A stretch of DNA of 64,000 bases, taken from NCBI RefSeq assembly GCF_023273895.1, contig NZ_CP096883.1, forward strand, positions 3,658,001 to 3,722,000, read 5' to 3'. The stretch comes from Sphingobacterium sp. PCS056. GTDB lineage: Bacteria; Bacteroidota; Bacteroidia; Sphingobacteriales; Sphingobacteriaceae. The notes beneath the pieces are model-generated. The model ran no database searches. It saw nothing but the letters and a program-made list of their open reading frames with translations, and had not been told where the DNA came from. The position numbers were made by a program, and so were the translations under genes. Shown in pieces: positions 1-8,654 of the stretch (positions are counted from its first letter, which is position 1; each line of letters starts with the position of its first letter).

Positions 1-1154
1 ACTGTTTAATTGCTGTTCAAGCCACTGAGCAGTATACCTCTACCCATCAGCATAGCCTCGCTGAGGTTCAACAATTCGTTTCGGATCATCCCCATACTTA
101 TATACCAGGTTTTCTTTCATACGATCTGAAAAACGAAATTGAGCAACTCCAAACCCATCACGTCGATCGGTTGGACTTTCCACTTGCATATTTTTTCATT
201 CCGGCTATTACGATTAAGATCATCGGAAATACCGTATCGATCAGTGCCGAAAAGCCTGATGAAATATTTCGAGCCATTCTAGCCCTTGAAATAAAAAACG
301 AAGCGGTCGGTTTTAGTGGTCAGGTACAGACCAGATGGACCAAGGAAGAATACCTTACAGCATTTAGCAAGATGCAGGATCATATCCAACGAGGAGATAT
401 TTACGAGGTCAACCTTTGTCAGGAATTCTATGCAGAGCAGGTCGATCTAAATCCTTTGGCAGCATTTGAAAAATTAAATCAAATCTCCCCTACACCTTTT
501 GCCGCTTTTTTTAAATTTCAGGACAAATATATCCTGTCCGCTTCACCAGAAAGATTTCTTGCCAAACGCGATAGGCAACTGATCTCTCAACCCATAAAAG
601 GAACAGCAAAGCGCGGATTTACAGATGAAGAAGATCAGCAGATCATAAATCGCATGTTGAACTCTAAAAAAGAAATTGCTGAAAATGTGATGATCGTCGA
701 TCTCGTTCGTAATGATTTAACAAGAAGCGCAGTTCCAAAATCAGTTAAAGCAGACCATCTATTTGAAATCCACACATTCAAACTGGTCCATCAGATGATT
801 TCAACAATCACCTGTGAGATCAGCCCCGATGTATCAGATATCGAAGTCATTAAAAATACTTTTCCAGCAGGTTCCATGACCGGAGCACCTAAAATAGCAG
901 CAATGCAGATCTGCGATCAAGTCGAAGCAAATCGACGTTCACTATATGCCGGATCTATCGGTTATTTTGACCCAAATGGTAATTTTGATTTCAATGTCGT
1001 CATTAGGACCATTTTATATAATGCCCAAAACAAGTATTTATCCTTTCAAACCGGTGGTGCCATTACTATTCAGGCCAATGCAGAGGATGAATATCAGGAA
1101 TGCTTATTAAAAGCAAATGGCATGTTGAAAGTACTTGATACCCATATCCAATAA
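1..1154 (+). CDS. pabB: Aminodeoxychorismate synthase component I (PabB), 5' end outside window
   Basis: Makes 4-amino-4-deoxychorismate from chorismate for folate synthesis in the cytoplasm. The reading frame is open from base 3, so the gene starts left of the window; a TTG at 171 is not the real start. Chorismate-binding signatures are in order: SYDLKNEIE (a family N-terminal motif) near base 120, PIKGTAKRG with the family lysine, ENVMIVDLVRNDLTR, and GSMTGAPKIAAM near the C-terminus. Anthranilate synthase TrpE shares the fold, but PIKGT and the N-terminal motif favour PabB. The next gene begins 67 bases downstream. Confidence 0.88.
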   Translation, partial: CLIAVQATEQYTSTHQHSLAEVQQFVSDHPHTYIPGFLSYDLKNEIEQLQTHHVDRLDFPLAYFFIPAITIKIIGNTVSISAEKPDEIFRAILALEIKNEAVGFSGQVQTRWTKEEYLTAFSKMQDHIQRGDIYEVNLCQEFYAEQVDLNPLAAFEKLNQISPTPFAAFFKFQDKYILSASPERFLAKRDRQLISQPIKGTAKRGFTDEEDQQIINRMLNSKKEIAENVMIVDLVRNDLTRSAVPKSVKADHLFEIHTFKLVHQMISTITCEISPDVSDIEVIKNTFPAGSMTGAPKIAAMQICDQVEANRRSLYAGSIGYFDPNGNFDFNVVIRTILYNAQNKYLSFQTGGAITIQANAEDEYQECLLKANGMLKVLDTHIQ

Positions 1155-1221
1155 ATATCTACACCTTTAGTAGGATAAAATTATCAATCTTCATTTTTTT
1201 TTCTCAAATTTGCGCCTGATT

Positions 1222-1878
1222 ATGGCACAGCTCTATATTGACATTCATACCCATCAGCACCGCCCGCCAGAGGCAGATCTCTTTTGTGTATACAACAATA
1301 TGCTTAACAGTGATCAAGATCATAGTTTTTTTTCACCCCTCACCGCAGGATTACATCCTTGGCATATCGCAGCAGAAGATCCATTTAAAGGTTTACCGCT
1401 CCTGGAAGAATTACTCCAAGATCAGGAAATCTTAGCAGTCGGTGAATGTGGTATCGATAAAATAATTCCTGTCCCCATACAGGTACAACAGGACGTATTT
1501 CAAAAGCAAGTTAGGCTAGCCAAAGAATATGCTAAACCATTGATTATTCATTGTGTACGTGCTTTTGAGGAAGTACAATATATACTAAAAGAAGAGCAAT
1601 TTGCGGGCAAGAGCATCTTTCATGGATTTAACAAGAATAAAGAACTTGCAGAGCAATTATTAAAAAAAGGATATTACCTTTCGTTCGGAGCTTCCATATT
1701 GACTGGTAAGCACGATGAAGCACTCGCATCTGCACCCCTAGATCAGCTGTTTTTAGAGACAGACGATGCAACGCTAGATATTAGGACCTTGTATGCCTAT
1801 TTGGCGCAGTTAAAAAAAATATCTTTAGAAGAACTAAAGAATACCGTATTTAATAACTATCAACTTGTATTTGGATAA
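1222..1878 (+). CDS. TatD family metal-dependent hydrolase
   Basis: Predicted cytoplasmic TIM-barrel hydrolase of the TatD deoxyribonuclease family, 218 aa, slightly shorter than the usual 255-265. Metal-ligand motifs are visible: DIHTH at the N-terminus, GECGID in the middle, IIHC, and LETDD near the end. A TTG at 1210 is in frame, but ATG 1222 puts the start next to the conserved DIHTH strand. Three bases separate it from tcdA, so the two are probably co-transcribed. The substrate (DNA ends, D-aminoacyl-tRNA or other) cannot be told from sequence. Confidence 0.85.
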   Translation: MAQLYIDIHTHQHRPPEADLFCVYNNMLNSDQDHSFFSPLTAGLHPWHIAAEDPFKGLPLLEELLQDQEILAVGECGIDKIIPVPIQVQQDVFQKQVRLAKEYAKPLIIHCVRAFEEVQYILKEEQFAGKSIFHGFNKNKELAEQLLKKGYYLSFGASILTGKHDEALASAPLDQLFLETDDATLDIRTLYAYLAQLKKISLEELKNTVFNNYQLVFG

Positions 1879-1881
1879 AAT

Positions 1882-2607
1882 ATGAAAGACTTATCATGGC
1901 TATCACGCACAGAAGCATTAGTGGGACGTGAAGCTTTAGAAAAATTGGCAAATTCTCACGTCATGGTTTTAGGACTGGGTGGTGTAGGTTCATTTGCAGC
2001 AGAATTTATCTGTCGTGGCGGAGTTGGCAAAATGACCATCATTGATGGTGATACGGTTGATCCATCCAATAGAAATAGACAATTGCCTGCACTGGCAACA
2101 AATCATGGTATGTCCAAAGCGCAGATCATGCGCGATCGCTTGTTGGCTATCAATCCAGAATTGGATTTAACCATTATCGAGGATTTTGTTCTTCCCGAAA
2201 AAATTTCCGATCTATTAGATCTCAAGCCAGATTATGCCGTAGAAGCCATCGATAGCATTACGCCAAAATTGTTTTTCATCCGTCAGGCCTTAGAAAGAAA
2301 AGTTCGCTTTGTAAGTTCAATGGGTGCCGGAGGTAAAATGGATCCCACCAAAATAGAAATTGCCGATATCGGAGAAACGTATAATTGTAAACTTGCCCAC
2401 CATATTCGCAAAAAACTATATAAGCATGGTATACGAAGTGGCTTCAAAGCGGTATTTTCAACAGAATTGCCAGATAAAGCATCTCTATTATATACGGATG
2501 GAAGCAATTATAAGAAATCGGCTTATGGCACCATGTCTTATCTCCCAGCTGCCTTTGGAGGCGCCATCGCATCAGTAGCTCTAAGAGATCTAATTGCTAA
2601 AAATTAA
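1882..2607 (+). CDS. tcdA: tRNA threonylcarbamoyladenosine dehydratase (TcdA/CsdL, ThiF/E1-like)
   Basis: E1-like ATP-dependent enzyme that in the TcdA family cyclises t6A37 to ct6A in tRNA. It is 241 aa (E. coli TcdA 268). Visible features are the nucleotide-binding GLGGVGSFAAE, the DGDTVDPSNRNRQ stretch typical of TcdA, and the acceptor AIDSITPK. It lies 3 bases after the TatD gene. The stop codon is followed at once by a 16-bp perfect inverted repeat. The call over other ThiF proteins rests on the SNRNRQLPA motif and length. Confidence 0.87.
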   Translation: MKDLSWLSRTEALVGREALEKLANSHVMVLGLGGVGSFAAEFICRGGVGKMTIIDGDTVDPSNRNRQLPALATNHGMSKAQIMRDRLLAINPELDLTIIEDFVLPEKISDLLDLKPDYAVEAIDSITPKLFFIRQALERKVRFVSSMGAGGKMDPTKIEIADIGETYNCKLAHHIRKKLYKHGIRSGFKAVFSTELPDKASLLYTDGSNYKKSAYGTMSYLPAAFGGAIASVALRDLIAKN

Positions 2608-2609
2608 TG

Positions 2610-2650
2610 ATATTCTCGTCAATATGTACTTAATATATTGACGAGAATAT
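2610..2650. repeat. 16-bp perfect inverted repeat after tcdA
   Basis: Arms 2610-2625 and 2635-2650 are exact complements (core TATTCTCGTCAATA) with a 9-base loop. The repeat fills the whole gap between the tcdA stop and the next start at 2663. There is no clear T-run after it, so it could be a weak terminator, an mRNA stability element or an operator for the small gene downstream. Confidence 0.7.
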
Positions 2651-2662
2651 GTAGTTTTGACT

Positions 2663-2902
2663 ATGGAAAAACTTTTAAAGTTAGTTGAAAAGAACAAACT
2701 TGCTAATCAGCCAGTTGATGAGTTTTCAATGGTGATCGACGATAAACAAATTGTTCATGGGGTCATTTTTGTCGTAAAAATTGAGAAAAAAACCTTCAAA
2801 CTTTTCATTCCTGAACCCCACTATAAGGCAGTCATTGATGGCGATGCTAAACCCTTGATCAAAAACATCTTAAAACATCCTGAAGTTATGCTATTTGCAT
2901 AA
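2663..2902 (+). CDS. Small hypothetical protein (79 aa)
   Basis: Small soluble lysine-rich protein beginning MEKLLKLVEKNKLANQP with alternating beta-strand-like hydrophobic residues. I recognise no family. ATG 2663 is preferred to an in-frame TTG at 2657. The start lies 12 bases after a long hairpin, and a second hairpin follows the stop, so it may be a single-gene transcript. No signal peptide or membrane segment is seen. Confidence 0.6.
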   Translation: MEKLLKLVEKNKLANQPVDEFSMVIDDKQIVHGVIFVVKIEKKTFKLFIPEPHYKAVIDGDAKPLIKNILKHPEVMLFA

Positions 2903-2922
2903 AATATTATTAGGCAATGCAT

Positions 2923-2962
2923 TATAAACAGTATATAAATTTTTTGTATTATACTGTTTATA
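2923..2962 (+). terminator. Hairpin after the 79-aa gene
   Basis: Arms 2923-2935 and 2950-2962 (core ATAAACAGTATA) pair perfectly over 13 bp around a T-rich 14-base loop. A short pyrimidine run (TCTCCTTT) follows. It is a plausible factor-independent terminator. Confidence 0.5.
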
Positions 2963-3174
2963 TCTCCTTTCCGCATCAAAAATCACTCCCTCACGTTAAG
3001 ATCCATTGCTGAACATATCTTTTTATTTAAGGCGCTTTTTAAGCGATTTAAAGCATTAAAATATAGTAATAGAACAGAAGTGTAGCGTTGAACTCCAGAG
3101 ACGCTTCAGTGTATTTATTATTGATTATCGCCATCAAGCCAAAATCGGATCAGCTCTACCCCTTGCAGTTGACG

Positions 3175-3504
3175 CTACTCGATCAAGTTAAAGATCAATA
3201 ATAAAGAAGTTATAAATAGTACAAACAGGCCCGTTAAAAAGATAATATCTGCAATATTTTCCAATCTTTTAACTTCCCTCAAATGACCTCTTTTCATCGC
3301 AATAAAAGAGATGATACAGCTTGCCATAAATATAAAGATCGCAAGGGCAGCACACTCATCAATTAAGCTCTCCTCTGTTAATTTCATTTTTTTTATTGTC
3401 GTTAAGACTAAAAAACAAATTCCGAGTAAATTGGCCGACGTATTTAATATATGAGAAGTACGTCCTGTACTTTCCCGTTTATCTTGATTATGATTTGTAT
3501 CCAT
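3175..3504 (-). CDS. Small integral membrane protein (109 aa)
   Basis: Unrecognised inner-membrane protein with three predicted hydrophobic segments: around SANLLGICFLVLTT, AALAIFIFMASCIISFIA and IADIIFLTGLFVLFITSLL. A polar N-terminus (about 20 aa) precedes the first. ATG 3504 is chosen over an in-frame TTG at 3510. A TAACTTTG -7 element lies just upstream. It is divergent from the copper ATPase; no functional link is evident. Confidence 0.6.
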   Translation of the reverse strand: MDTNHNQDKRESTGRTSHILNTSANLLGICFLVLTTIKKMKLTEESLIDECAALAIFIFMASCIISFIAMKRGHLREVKRLENIADIIFLTGLFVLFITSLLLIFNLIE

Positions 3505-3524
3505 TGACAATTTTCAATTACAAA

Positions 3525-3532
3525 CAAAGTTA
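3525..3532 (-). promoter_or_regulatory. Bacteroidota -7 promoter element (TAACTTTG)
   Basis: On the minus strand TAACTTTG fits TAnnTTTG exactly and lies about 20 bases ahead of the start at 3504. No clear TTG -33 element was found at the expected spacing. Confidence 0.5.
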
Positions 3533-3680
3533 CCTATACTTTGTTGTTTTTACGGTTGTTGATCATCCTTTTTAAGCGCACTTACACTTCAGGTAAAATC
3601 TTGTAATTTAAACCTCAAATGTTACAGTATAAATTTTTATCCAAACAGGGATATTTGTTTAAGTTAATTTAAAGCAGATT

Positions 3681-6600
3681 ATGAATCAAAAATATCAAAT
3701 ATCAGGCATGACTTGCAATGGGTGCCGCACCCATGTATCGGATAAACTCAATCAAATACCTGGGATCAAAGCGATCGTTACATTAGATCCTGCCGAAGTG
3801 ATCATTGATAGCGAACAGGCTATTGATATCGAACAATTGAATGATACACTATCCGAGATTGGTGATTATAAAATCAGGGAAACAGTAATTGAAAATAACG
3901 AATCTAATTCAACACAACATAGAAAAGAATATCAAACGATAACCAAAGCAGCAGTTTCACCTTCTGGTAAGTATATCTGTCCCATGTATTGCGAAGGACA
4001 TGATCATACATACGATGCACCTGGCTCCTGTCCCGTCTGCGGTATGTTTCTCGTTCCTGTTGAGTCCTTGGCACATCAGGCAGCAAATCAAGTTGAAGTA
4101 CCCAAAGCTTCCTGCTGTTCGTCAAAAAAACAGGACAATCCAGTAACAGCAACATCTACAGCAGCTTCGGGTAAGTATATCTGTCCCATGTATTGCGAAG
4201 GACATGATCATACATACGATGCACCTGGCTCCTGTCCGGTCTGCGGTATGTTTCTCATTCCTGTTGAGTCCTTGGCAGATCAGGCAGCAAATCAAGTTGA
4301 AATACCCAAAGCTTCCTGCTGTTCGTCAAAAAAACTTGACAATCCAGTAGCAGCAACATCTACAGCAGCTTCGGGTAAGTATATCTGTCCCATGTATTGC
4401 GAAGGACATGATCATACATACGATGCGCCTGGCTCCTGTCCCGTCTGCGGTATGTTTCTCGTTCCTCTTGAGTCCTTGGCAGATCAGGCAGAGGGGCATA
4501 GTCATACGCAAGCCTCCTGCTGTTCAACACATGAAAAAGTAGATAAACCAAAGGTTACAGCCCAGTCGGCCGGAAAATACTATTGCCCTATGATGTGTGA
4601 AGGTGACAAACTGTATGATAAGCCCGGATCATGTCCCGTATGTGGAATGAATTTAGAAAAAATCCCTGAAAAGAAGGCGGCAGTCACCTACAGTTGTCCG
4701 ATGCATCCAGAAGTCGAAAGCGACAAACCCGGATCATGTCCCATCTGTGGTATGGATCTAGTCGCCAATGCCGCTGCAGAGGAGGTAGATCATACCTATC
4801 AAGATCTGAGGAAAAAACTTTGGATTGCCATCTTATTTACGGTACCCTTATTTATACTGTCCATGGGTGAAATGATCCCAGGCAACCCGATTGGTCAGCT
4901 CATTACACCAAAGATGTCAGGTTGGGTGCAGCTATTTTTAACTATTCCTGTTGTCTTTTATGCCGCATGGATGTTCTTTGAGCGCGCTTGGACATCCTTC
5001 AAAACCTGGAATTTGAATATGTTCAGCTTGATCGGTCTAGGAGCAGGAGCAGGTTTTTTATACAGTGTCGTTGCCCTTTGTTTTCCATCGCTCTTTCCAG
5101 ATGAGCTTCTCGGACATCATGGGCAAGTTGCCCTATATTTTGAATCTGTCGCTGTTATCCTGACCCTAGTCCTATTGGGACAGATGATGGAAGCAAAAGC
5201 TCATTCCAAAACAAATTCAGCCATTAAAGAACTGATCAAACTATCGCCTGCGGAAGCAAATTTGGTTGAAAACGGTGTGGAGAAGAAAATTTCCGTCGCC
5301 GACATTCAGTTGGATCAGGTATTACGCGTTAAACCAGGAGAGAAAATCCCTGTAGATGGAGCAATTACATCGGGTTATAGCACCATTGACGAATCCATGT
5401 TAACAGGAGAACCCGTTCCGGTAGACAAAAAAGAAGGCGACAACGTGAGTGCAGGAACCATTAATGGGAACCAAACCTTCTTGATGAAAGCCAACCGCGT
5501 AGGTGACGACACCTTATTGGCACAAATAATTGAAATGGTCAACAGTGCAAGCCGTAGTAAAGCGCCCATTCAAAAACTGACAGATCGTGTATCCCGTATT
5601 TTTGTCCCCGTTGTGATCGGTATTGCCATATTAACGTTTGCCGCTTGGATGATTTATGGCGTCGAATCCAAACTTGCTTTCGCATTGGCCAATGCATTAG
5701 CCGTACTCATCGTTGCATGTCCATGTGCATTAGGTCTGGCAACCCCGATGTCAGTGATGGTAGGTATAGGTAAAGGTGCTAAAAATGGTATTCTCATCAA
5801 AAATGCAGAAGCACTTGAAAAACTAGATAAAGTCAATGTCTTGGTGACCGACAAAACAGGAACCATAACCGAAGGAAGACCAAGTCTGGAACAGATATTC
5901 AGTACCTCCAGCCACACTACTGAAGAACTATTGATACTAGCCGCTTCTGTCAATGCAAATAGCTCCCACCCATTAGCAGAAGCTGTAGTCAAGAAAGCTA
6001 AAGAGTCATCATTAACATTCCAGGATACCGATCGTTTTGACACCATCAATGGCAAAGGTGTGATCGGTTATATCGCCAATCAAAAAGTGTTATTGGGAAA
6101 TGAATCCTTATTAGCAGATGATGGCATCACGATCACCGATGCAGTCAAAGAACAAGTTGCCGTCGAGCAGCAAAAAGGCCGTACCGTTTCCTATTTGGCT
6201 CAAGGTACGACACTGTTAGGGTATTTAGTGATCGCTGATAAAATCAAAGATACCGCAAAACAAGCCATCCATTATTTGATGGATCATGGTGTTGACGTGA
6301 TTATGTTAACCGGTGATAATGCAAAAACAGCCAAAGCAGTAGCCGATGAGCTGGGTATTAAACACTTTAAAGCGCAAGCACTGCCACAGGATAAATTAAT
6401 GGAAATCAAAAAGCTACAGCAAGAAAATAAAGTCGTAGCCATGACCGGTGACGGGATCAATGATGCACCCGCTTTGGCGCAAGCCGATATCGGTATTGCC
6501 ATGGGTACAGGTACAGATGTAGCCATCGAAAGCGCTGAGGTGACCTTACTAAAAGGAGATTTACTAGGTGTGGTCAAAGCAAAAATACTGAGCCATAAAT

Positions 6601-6800
6601 TGGTGAGCAATATCAAGCAGAATCTACTCTTCGCCTTTTTGTACAATGTCTTAGGTATTCCTATTGCAGCCGGTATCCTATACCCTACTTTTGGTATATT
6701 GTTATCGCCGATGCTCGCCGCAGCAGCGATGAGTCTGAGTTCAGTATCCGTCATTTTAAACTCATTGCGACTCAATACGGTCGATATTGATGCGAAATAA
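3681..6800 (+). CDS. copA: Copper-type P1B ATPase with HMA domain and five CxxC metal-binding modules
   Basis: Heavy-metal exporting ATPase of the cytoplasmic membrane, 1039 aa, well above the 750-850 usual for CopA. Residues 1-70 are an HMA domain with MTCNGC. Then come five heavy-metal-binding modules of the CPM...PGSCPVCGM type at about 96, 164, 232, 298 and 336; the first three are joined by linkers containing ASCC. The transport core follows: CPC at 680-682 in the membrane, phosphorylated D724 in DKTGT, and GDGIND around 923-928. CPC and the CPM/CGM modules indicate Cu(I), possibly also silver. No copper chaperone or CueR-type regulator is adjacent. Confidence 0.93.
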   Translation: MNQKYQISGMTCNGCRTHVSDKLNQIPGIKAIVTLDPAEVIIDSEQAIDIEQLNDTLSEIGDYKIRETVIENNESNSTQHRKEYQTITKAAVSPSGKYICPMYCEGHDHTYDAPGSCPVCGMFLVPVESLAHQAANQVEVPKASCCSSKKQDNPVTATSTAASGKYICPMYCEGHDHTYDAPGSCPVCGMFLIPVESLADQAANQVEIPKASCCSSKKLDNPVAATSTAASGKYICPMYCEGHDHTYDAPGSCPVCGMFLVPLESLADQAEGHSHTQASCCSTHEKVDKPKVTAQSAGKYYCPMMCEGDKLYDKPGSCPVCGMNLEKIPEKKAAVTYSCPMHPEVESDKPGSCPICGMDLVANAAAEEVDHTYQDLRKKLWIAILFTVPLFILSMGEMIPGNPIGQLITPKMSGWVQLFLTIPVVFYAAWMFFERAWTSFKTWNLNMFSLIGLGAGAGFLYSVVALCFPSLFPDELLGHHGQVALYFESVAVILTLVLLGQMMEAKAHSKTNSAIKELIKLSPAEANLVENGVEKKISVADIQLDQVLRVKPGEKIPVDGAITSGYSTIDESMLTGEPVPVDKKEGDNVSAGTINGNQTFLMKANRVGDDTLLAQIIEMVNSASRSKAPIQKLTDRVSRIFVPVVIGIAILTFAAWMIYGVESKLAFALANALAVLIVACPCALGLATPMSVMVGIGKGAKNGILIKNAEALEKLDKVNVLVTDKTGTITEGRPSLEQIFSTSSHTTEELLILAASVNANSSHPLAEAVVKKAKESSLTFQDTDRFDTINGKGVIGYIANQKVLLGNESLLADDGITITDAVKEQVAVEQQKGRTVSYLAQGTTLLGYLVIADKIKDTAKQAIHYLMDHGVDVIMLTGDNAKTAKAVADELGIKHFKAQALPQDKLMEIKKLQQENKVVAMTGDGINDAPALAQADIGIAMGTGTDVAIESAEVTLLKGDLLGVVKAKILSHKLVSNIKQNLLFAFLYNVLGIPIAAGILYPTFGILLSPMLAAAAMSLSSVSVILNSLRLNTVDIDAK
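3966..4485 (+). repeat. 204-bp in-frame tandem repeat inside the copper ATPase gene
   Basis: Units start at 3966, 4170 and 4374, giving a period of 204 bp (68 codons) and about 2.5 copies. The copies are nearly identical at DNA level, differing at scattered single bases, so the duplication looks recent. Each unit encodes one [24 protein letters not shown] module plus a Cys-Cys linker. Confidence 0.9.
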
Positions 6801-6837
6801 TTGCTACTACAGACCTGCATCAGGTCTACATATTTGA

Positions 6838-6867
6838 AAATAGCCTCTTAAAAAAGAGGCTATTTTT
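6838..6867 (+). terminator. Terminator after the copper ATPase
   Basis: A 12-bp perfect stem (AAATAGCCTCTT at 6838-6849, complement at 6854-6865) with an AAAA loop and a T-run overlapping the 3' arm. This is a classic intrinsic terminator 37 bases after the stop. Confidence 0.85.
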
Positions 6868-6919
6868 CGTAGCTACATGATGATTTCCGAAGAGAATAAG
6901 ATTAATTATAACCATATAT

Positions 6920-7126
6920 TTGAAGCAGCAATTACAGAAACAAAAACAGTTGATCGCTCATTCGCCAGAGGTTTTGCTATATCCATTGATCGATCAGCAG
7001 CTCCAAAGCTTAAAACAAAGAGTCCTTGTCAATCGTCGAGCAATTACACAAGAGGAATTATTGGAACAATACAGTTTCGGTTCAATTGCTGCAAAAGACT
7101 TTGACGATACCGAATATGGAAATTAG
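6920..7126 (+). CDS. Small hypothetical protein, TTG start (68 aa)
   Basis: Reads LKQQLQKQKQLIAHSPEVLL at the start and EELLEQYSFGSIAAKDFDD near the end, which looks like real coding sequence. No ATG exists in this frame after the stop at 6881, so TTG 6920 or another weak start is needed. A second frame from ATG 6877 (MMISEENKINYNHIFEAA) is also protein-like, so a frameshift joining the two is possible. Family unknown. Confidence 0.4.
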   Translation: MKQQLQKQKQLIAHSPEVLLYPLIDQQLQSLKQRVLVNRRAITQEELLEQYSFGSIAAKDFDDTEYGN

Positions 7127-7301
7127 TTGATGTTTTTTTGGTTTATCCCATCAATACGAGCATTTTCCAGAAAATTACAGATCGATCTCCTTCATTGTTT
7201 GAGATTAATTTGTTACTTTCAACGAAGTATGGGCGCTGCACGAAGAATTCATCCAGTTTCATATTGAGACGTTATTTCACCTAAATCAATGATGGTAAAC
7301 A

Positions 7302-7577
7302 ATGAAAATATGGCATTACTTCTTAGGGACCCTGTTGATCTTCGGCTTACTGAGCTGGCTTTCCTATCATAATGGAATGGCTTATCATGGTTTAACAACT
7401 ATAGGATTTCCGCTTACGTATTACAAGGAAGGTGTTGGACAAAGTTTAGATACTGGACAAATGGAAGGCTTTAGCCATTATTCATTGCTCGCTGTAGCGG
7501 CAAATCTAATCTGCTCCTTTCTGACCTACTTCGCTTCACGTTACTTGTTCAACATGTGGAAAGATAGAACATCATGA
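7302..7577 (+). CDS. Small membrane protein (91 aa)
   Basis: Two predicted membrane segments: an N-terminal one (YFLGTLLIFGLLSWLSY) and one near the C-terminus (LLAVAANLICSFLTYFASRY), separated by a loop of about 35 residues with many Gly and Tyr. The C-terminus is basic and probably cytoplasmic. I do not recognise the family. It stands alone between hypothetical genes. Confidence 0.6.
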   Translation: MKIWHYFLGTLLIFGLLSWLSYHNGMAYHGLTTIGFPLTYYKEGVGQSLDTGQMEGFSHYSLLAVAANLICSFLTYFASRYLFNMWKDRTS

Positions 7578-7694
7578 AAAATCAATAAAGTTTAAATTTT
7601 AGCGGCATAAATGATCACTCTGTAATAGCTTTCTTAATCAAGCATATAAAGTATCGCCTACAATGATTATTTTTGACAAAAAATAAAGCGCAAA

Positions 7695-7985
7695 ATGAAT
7701 TTCAAAACGATCATACTTTTAATCCTAGTCGTCATTATTACGATTTTTTTTATGCAGAATACTGCTCCTGTGGAGTTCTGGTTTTTTGGCAAGCATATTT
7801 TTGCGCTTTCCTCTATTATAGCCATCACCCTCTTTATTGGGATCATTATTGGTGCTATTCTATTACGACCAAGGAAAAGAAAGACCGAAGTGATTCAGGT
7901 CAATCCCTCTACGACATCAGATATGGACGAAATATCGAGCTCCAAATCAACATTGAGCAATGAAGATCGCGATTATATTTCCTGA
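7695..7985 (+). CDS. LapA-domain (DUF1049-like) small membrane protein
   Basis: 96-aa protein with two membrane helices (about 5-23 and 38-58) joined by NTAPVEFWFFGKHI. The QN.APVEFWFF.. turn is characteristic of LapA/DUF1049 proteins, which in Proteobacteria take part in lipopolysaccharide assembly; the role in Bacteroidota is less clear. The second helix is followed by a basic stretch (RPRKRK) and a Ser/Asp-rich tail. A different frame over the same bases gives no sensible protein. Confidence 0.72.
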   Translation: MNFKTIILLILVVIITIFFMQNTAPVEFWFFGKHIFALSSIIAITLFIGIIIGAILLRPRKRKTEVIQVNPSTTSDMDEISSSKSTLSNEDRDYIS

Positions 7986-8052
7986 TTTGTAAAAATTAAT
8001 ACCCTATAAATGAAAGGACAAGAAGGTCCTTTGTAATTAAATAGTCGTTTTA

Positions 8053-8084
8053 TTTGCACTGTATAGTAGTTTTTTCTACCTTTG
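8053..8084 (+). promoter_or_regulatory. Promoter of tRNA-Lys
   Basis: TTTG at 8053-8056 and TACCTTTG at 8077-8084 are separated by 20 bases, matching the Bacteroidota primary-sigma consensus. Transcription would begin near 8091, about 35 bases before the mature tRNA. Confidence 0.8.
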
Positions 8085-8125
8085 CATCACTCCAAACAAC
8101 GAAGGAAACTTCAAAAAAAGAGTAA

Positions 8126-8198
8126 GATTCCGTAGCTCAGCTGGTAGAGCAATACACTTTTAATGTATGGGTCCTGGGTTCGAATCCCAGCGGGATCA
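8126..8198 (+). tRNA. tRNA-Lys (anticodon UUU)
   Basis: A full cloverleaf can be drawn: acceptor GATTCCG/CGGGATC (one T-G pair), D arm GCTC...GAGC, anticodon stem ATACA/TGTAT with loop CTTTTAA and anticodon TTT at 8159-8161, and T arm CTGGG-TTCGAAT-CCCAG. The discriminator is A at 8198. CCA is not encoded, as is normal here. A strong promoter precedes it and a terminator follows. Confidence 0.96.
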
Positions 8199-8644
8199 CA
8201 AAGAAGCTTCACAGAAATGTGAGGCTTTTTTTGTATCCAATGGGATGAGAACAGAAGCGTTGGGATGGGTTCGACCTTTTTCATTGCGGACATGCGTTTG
8301 GGGTATGTGGTTCGCAATAAATCCCAGCGGGATCACAAGAAAGCTTCACAGAAATGTGAGGCTTTTTTTGTATCCAATGGGATGAGAACAGAAGCGTTGG
8401 GATGGGTTCGACCTTTTTCATTGCGGACATGCGTTTGGGGTATGTGGGTCGCAATAAATCCCAGCGGGATCACAAAGAAGCTTCACAGAAATGTGAGGCT
8501 TTTTTTGTATCCAATGGGATGAGAACAGAAGCGTTGGGATGGGTTCGACCTTTTTCATTGCGGACATGCGTTTGGGGTATGTGGGTCGCAATAAATCCCA
8601 GCGGGATCACAAAGAAGCTTCACAGAAATGTGAGGCTTTTTTTG
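8183..8644 (+). repeat. 137-bp tandem array carrying the tRNA-Lys 3' end and terminator
   Basis: Units begin at 8183 (inside the tRNA T arm), 8320, 8457 and 8594, an exact 137-bp period; the last copy stops at about 8644. Each unit repeats the last 16 bases of the tRNA (AATCCCAGCGGGATCA), the terminator hairpin and about 85 bases of unknown sequence. Copies are almost identical, with single-base changes. Short open frames running through the array are repeat artefacts, not genes. Confidence 0.93.
8204..8232 (+). terminator. tRNA-Lys terminator, repeated in each array unit
   Basis: Stem AAGCTTCACA/TGTGAGGCTT (one T-G pair) with loop GAAA and a run of seven T that starts in the 3' arm. The same hairpin recurs in the units that start at 8320, 8457 and 8594, so four terminators lie in series. 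Confidence 0.88.
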
Positions 8645-8654
8645 CAATCTATCT

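Noticed and set aside
3118..3171. Short minus-strand frame ending ELIRFWLDGDNQ
   Set aside because: It looks faintly coding but is 17 codons long with a stop directly upstream; too short to call.
3904..4551. Minus-strand open frames inside the copper ATPase gene
   Set aside because: They mirror the amplified modules of the sense gene; their apparent repetition reflects the tandem repeat.
6811..6827. Palindrome AGACCTG-CAT-CAGGTCT after the copper ATPase as a regulatory site
   Set aside because: It lies downstream of the gene beside a strong terminator, and 7-bp stems of this kind are common by chance.
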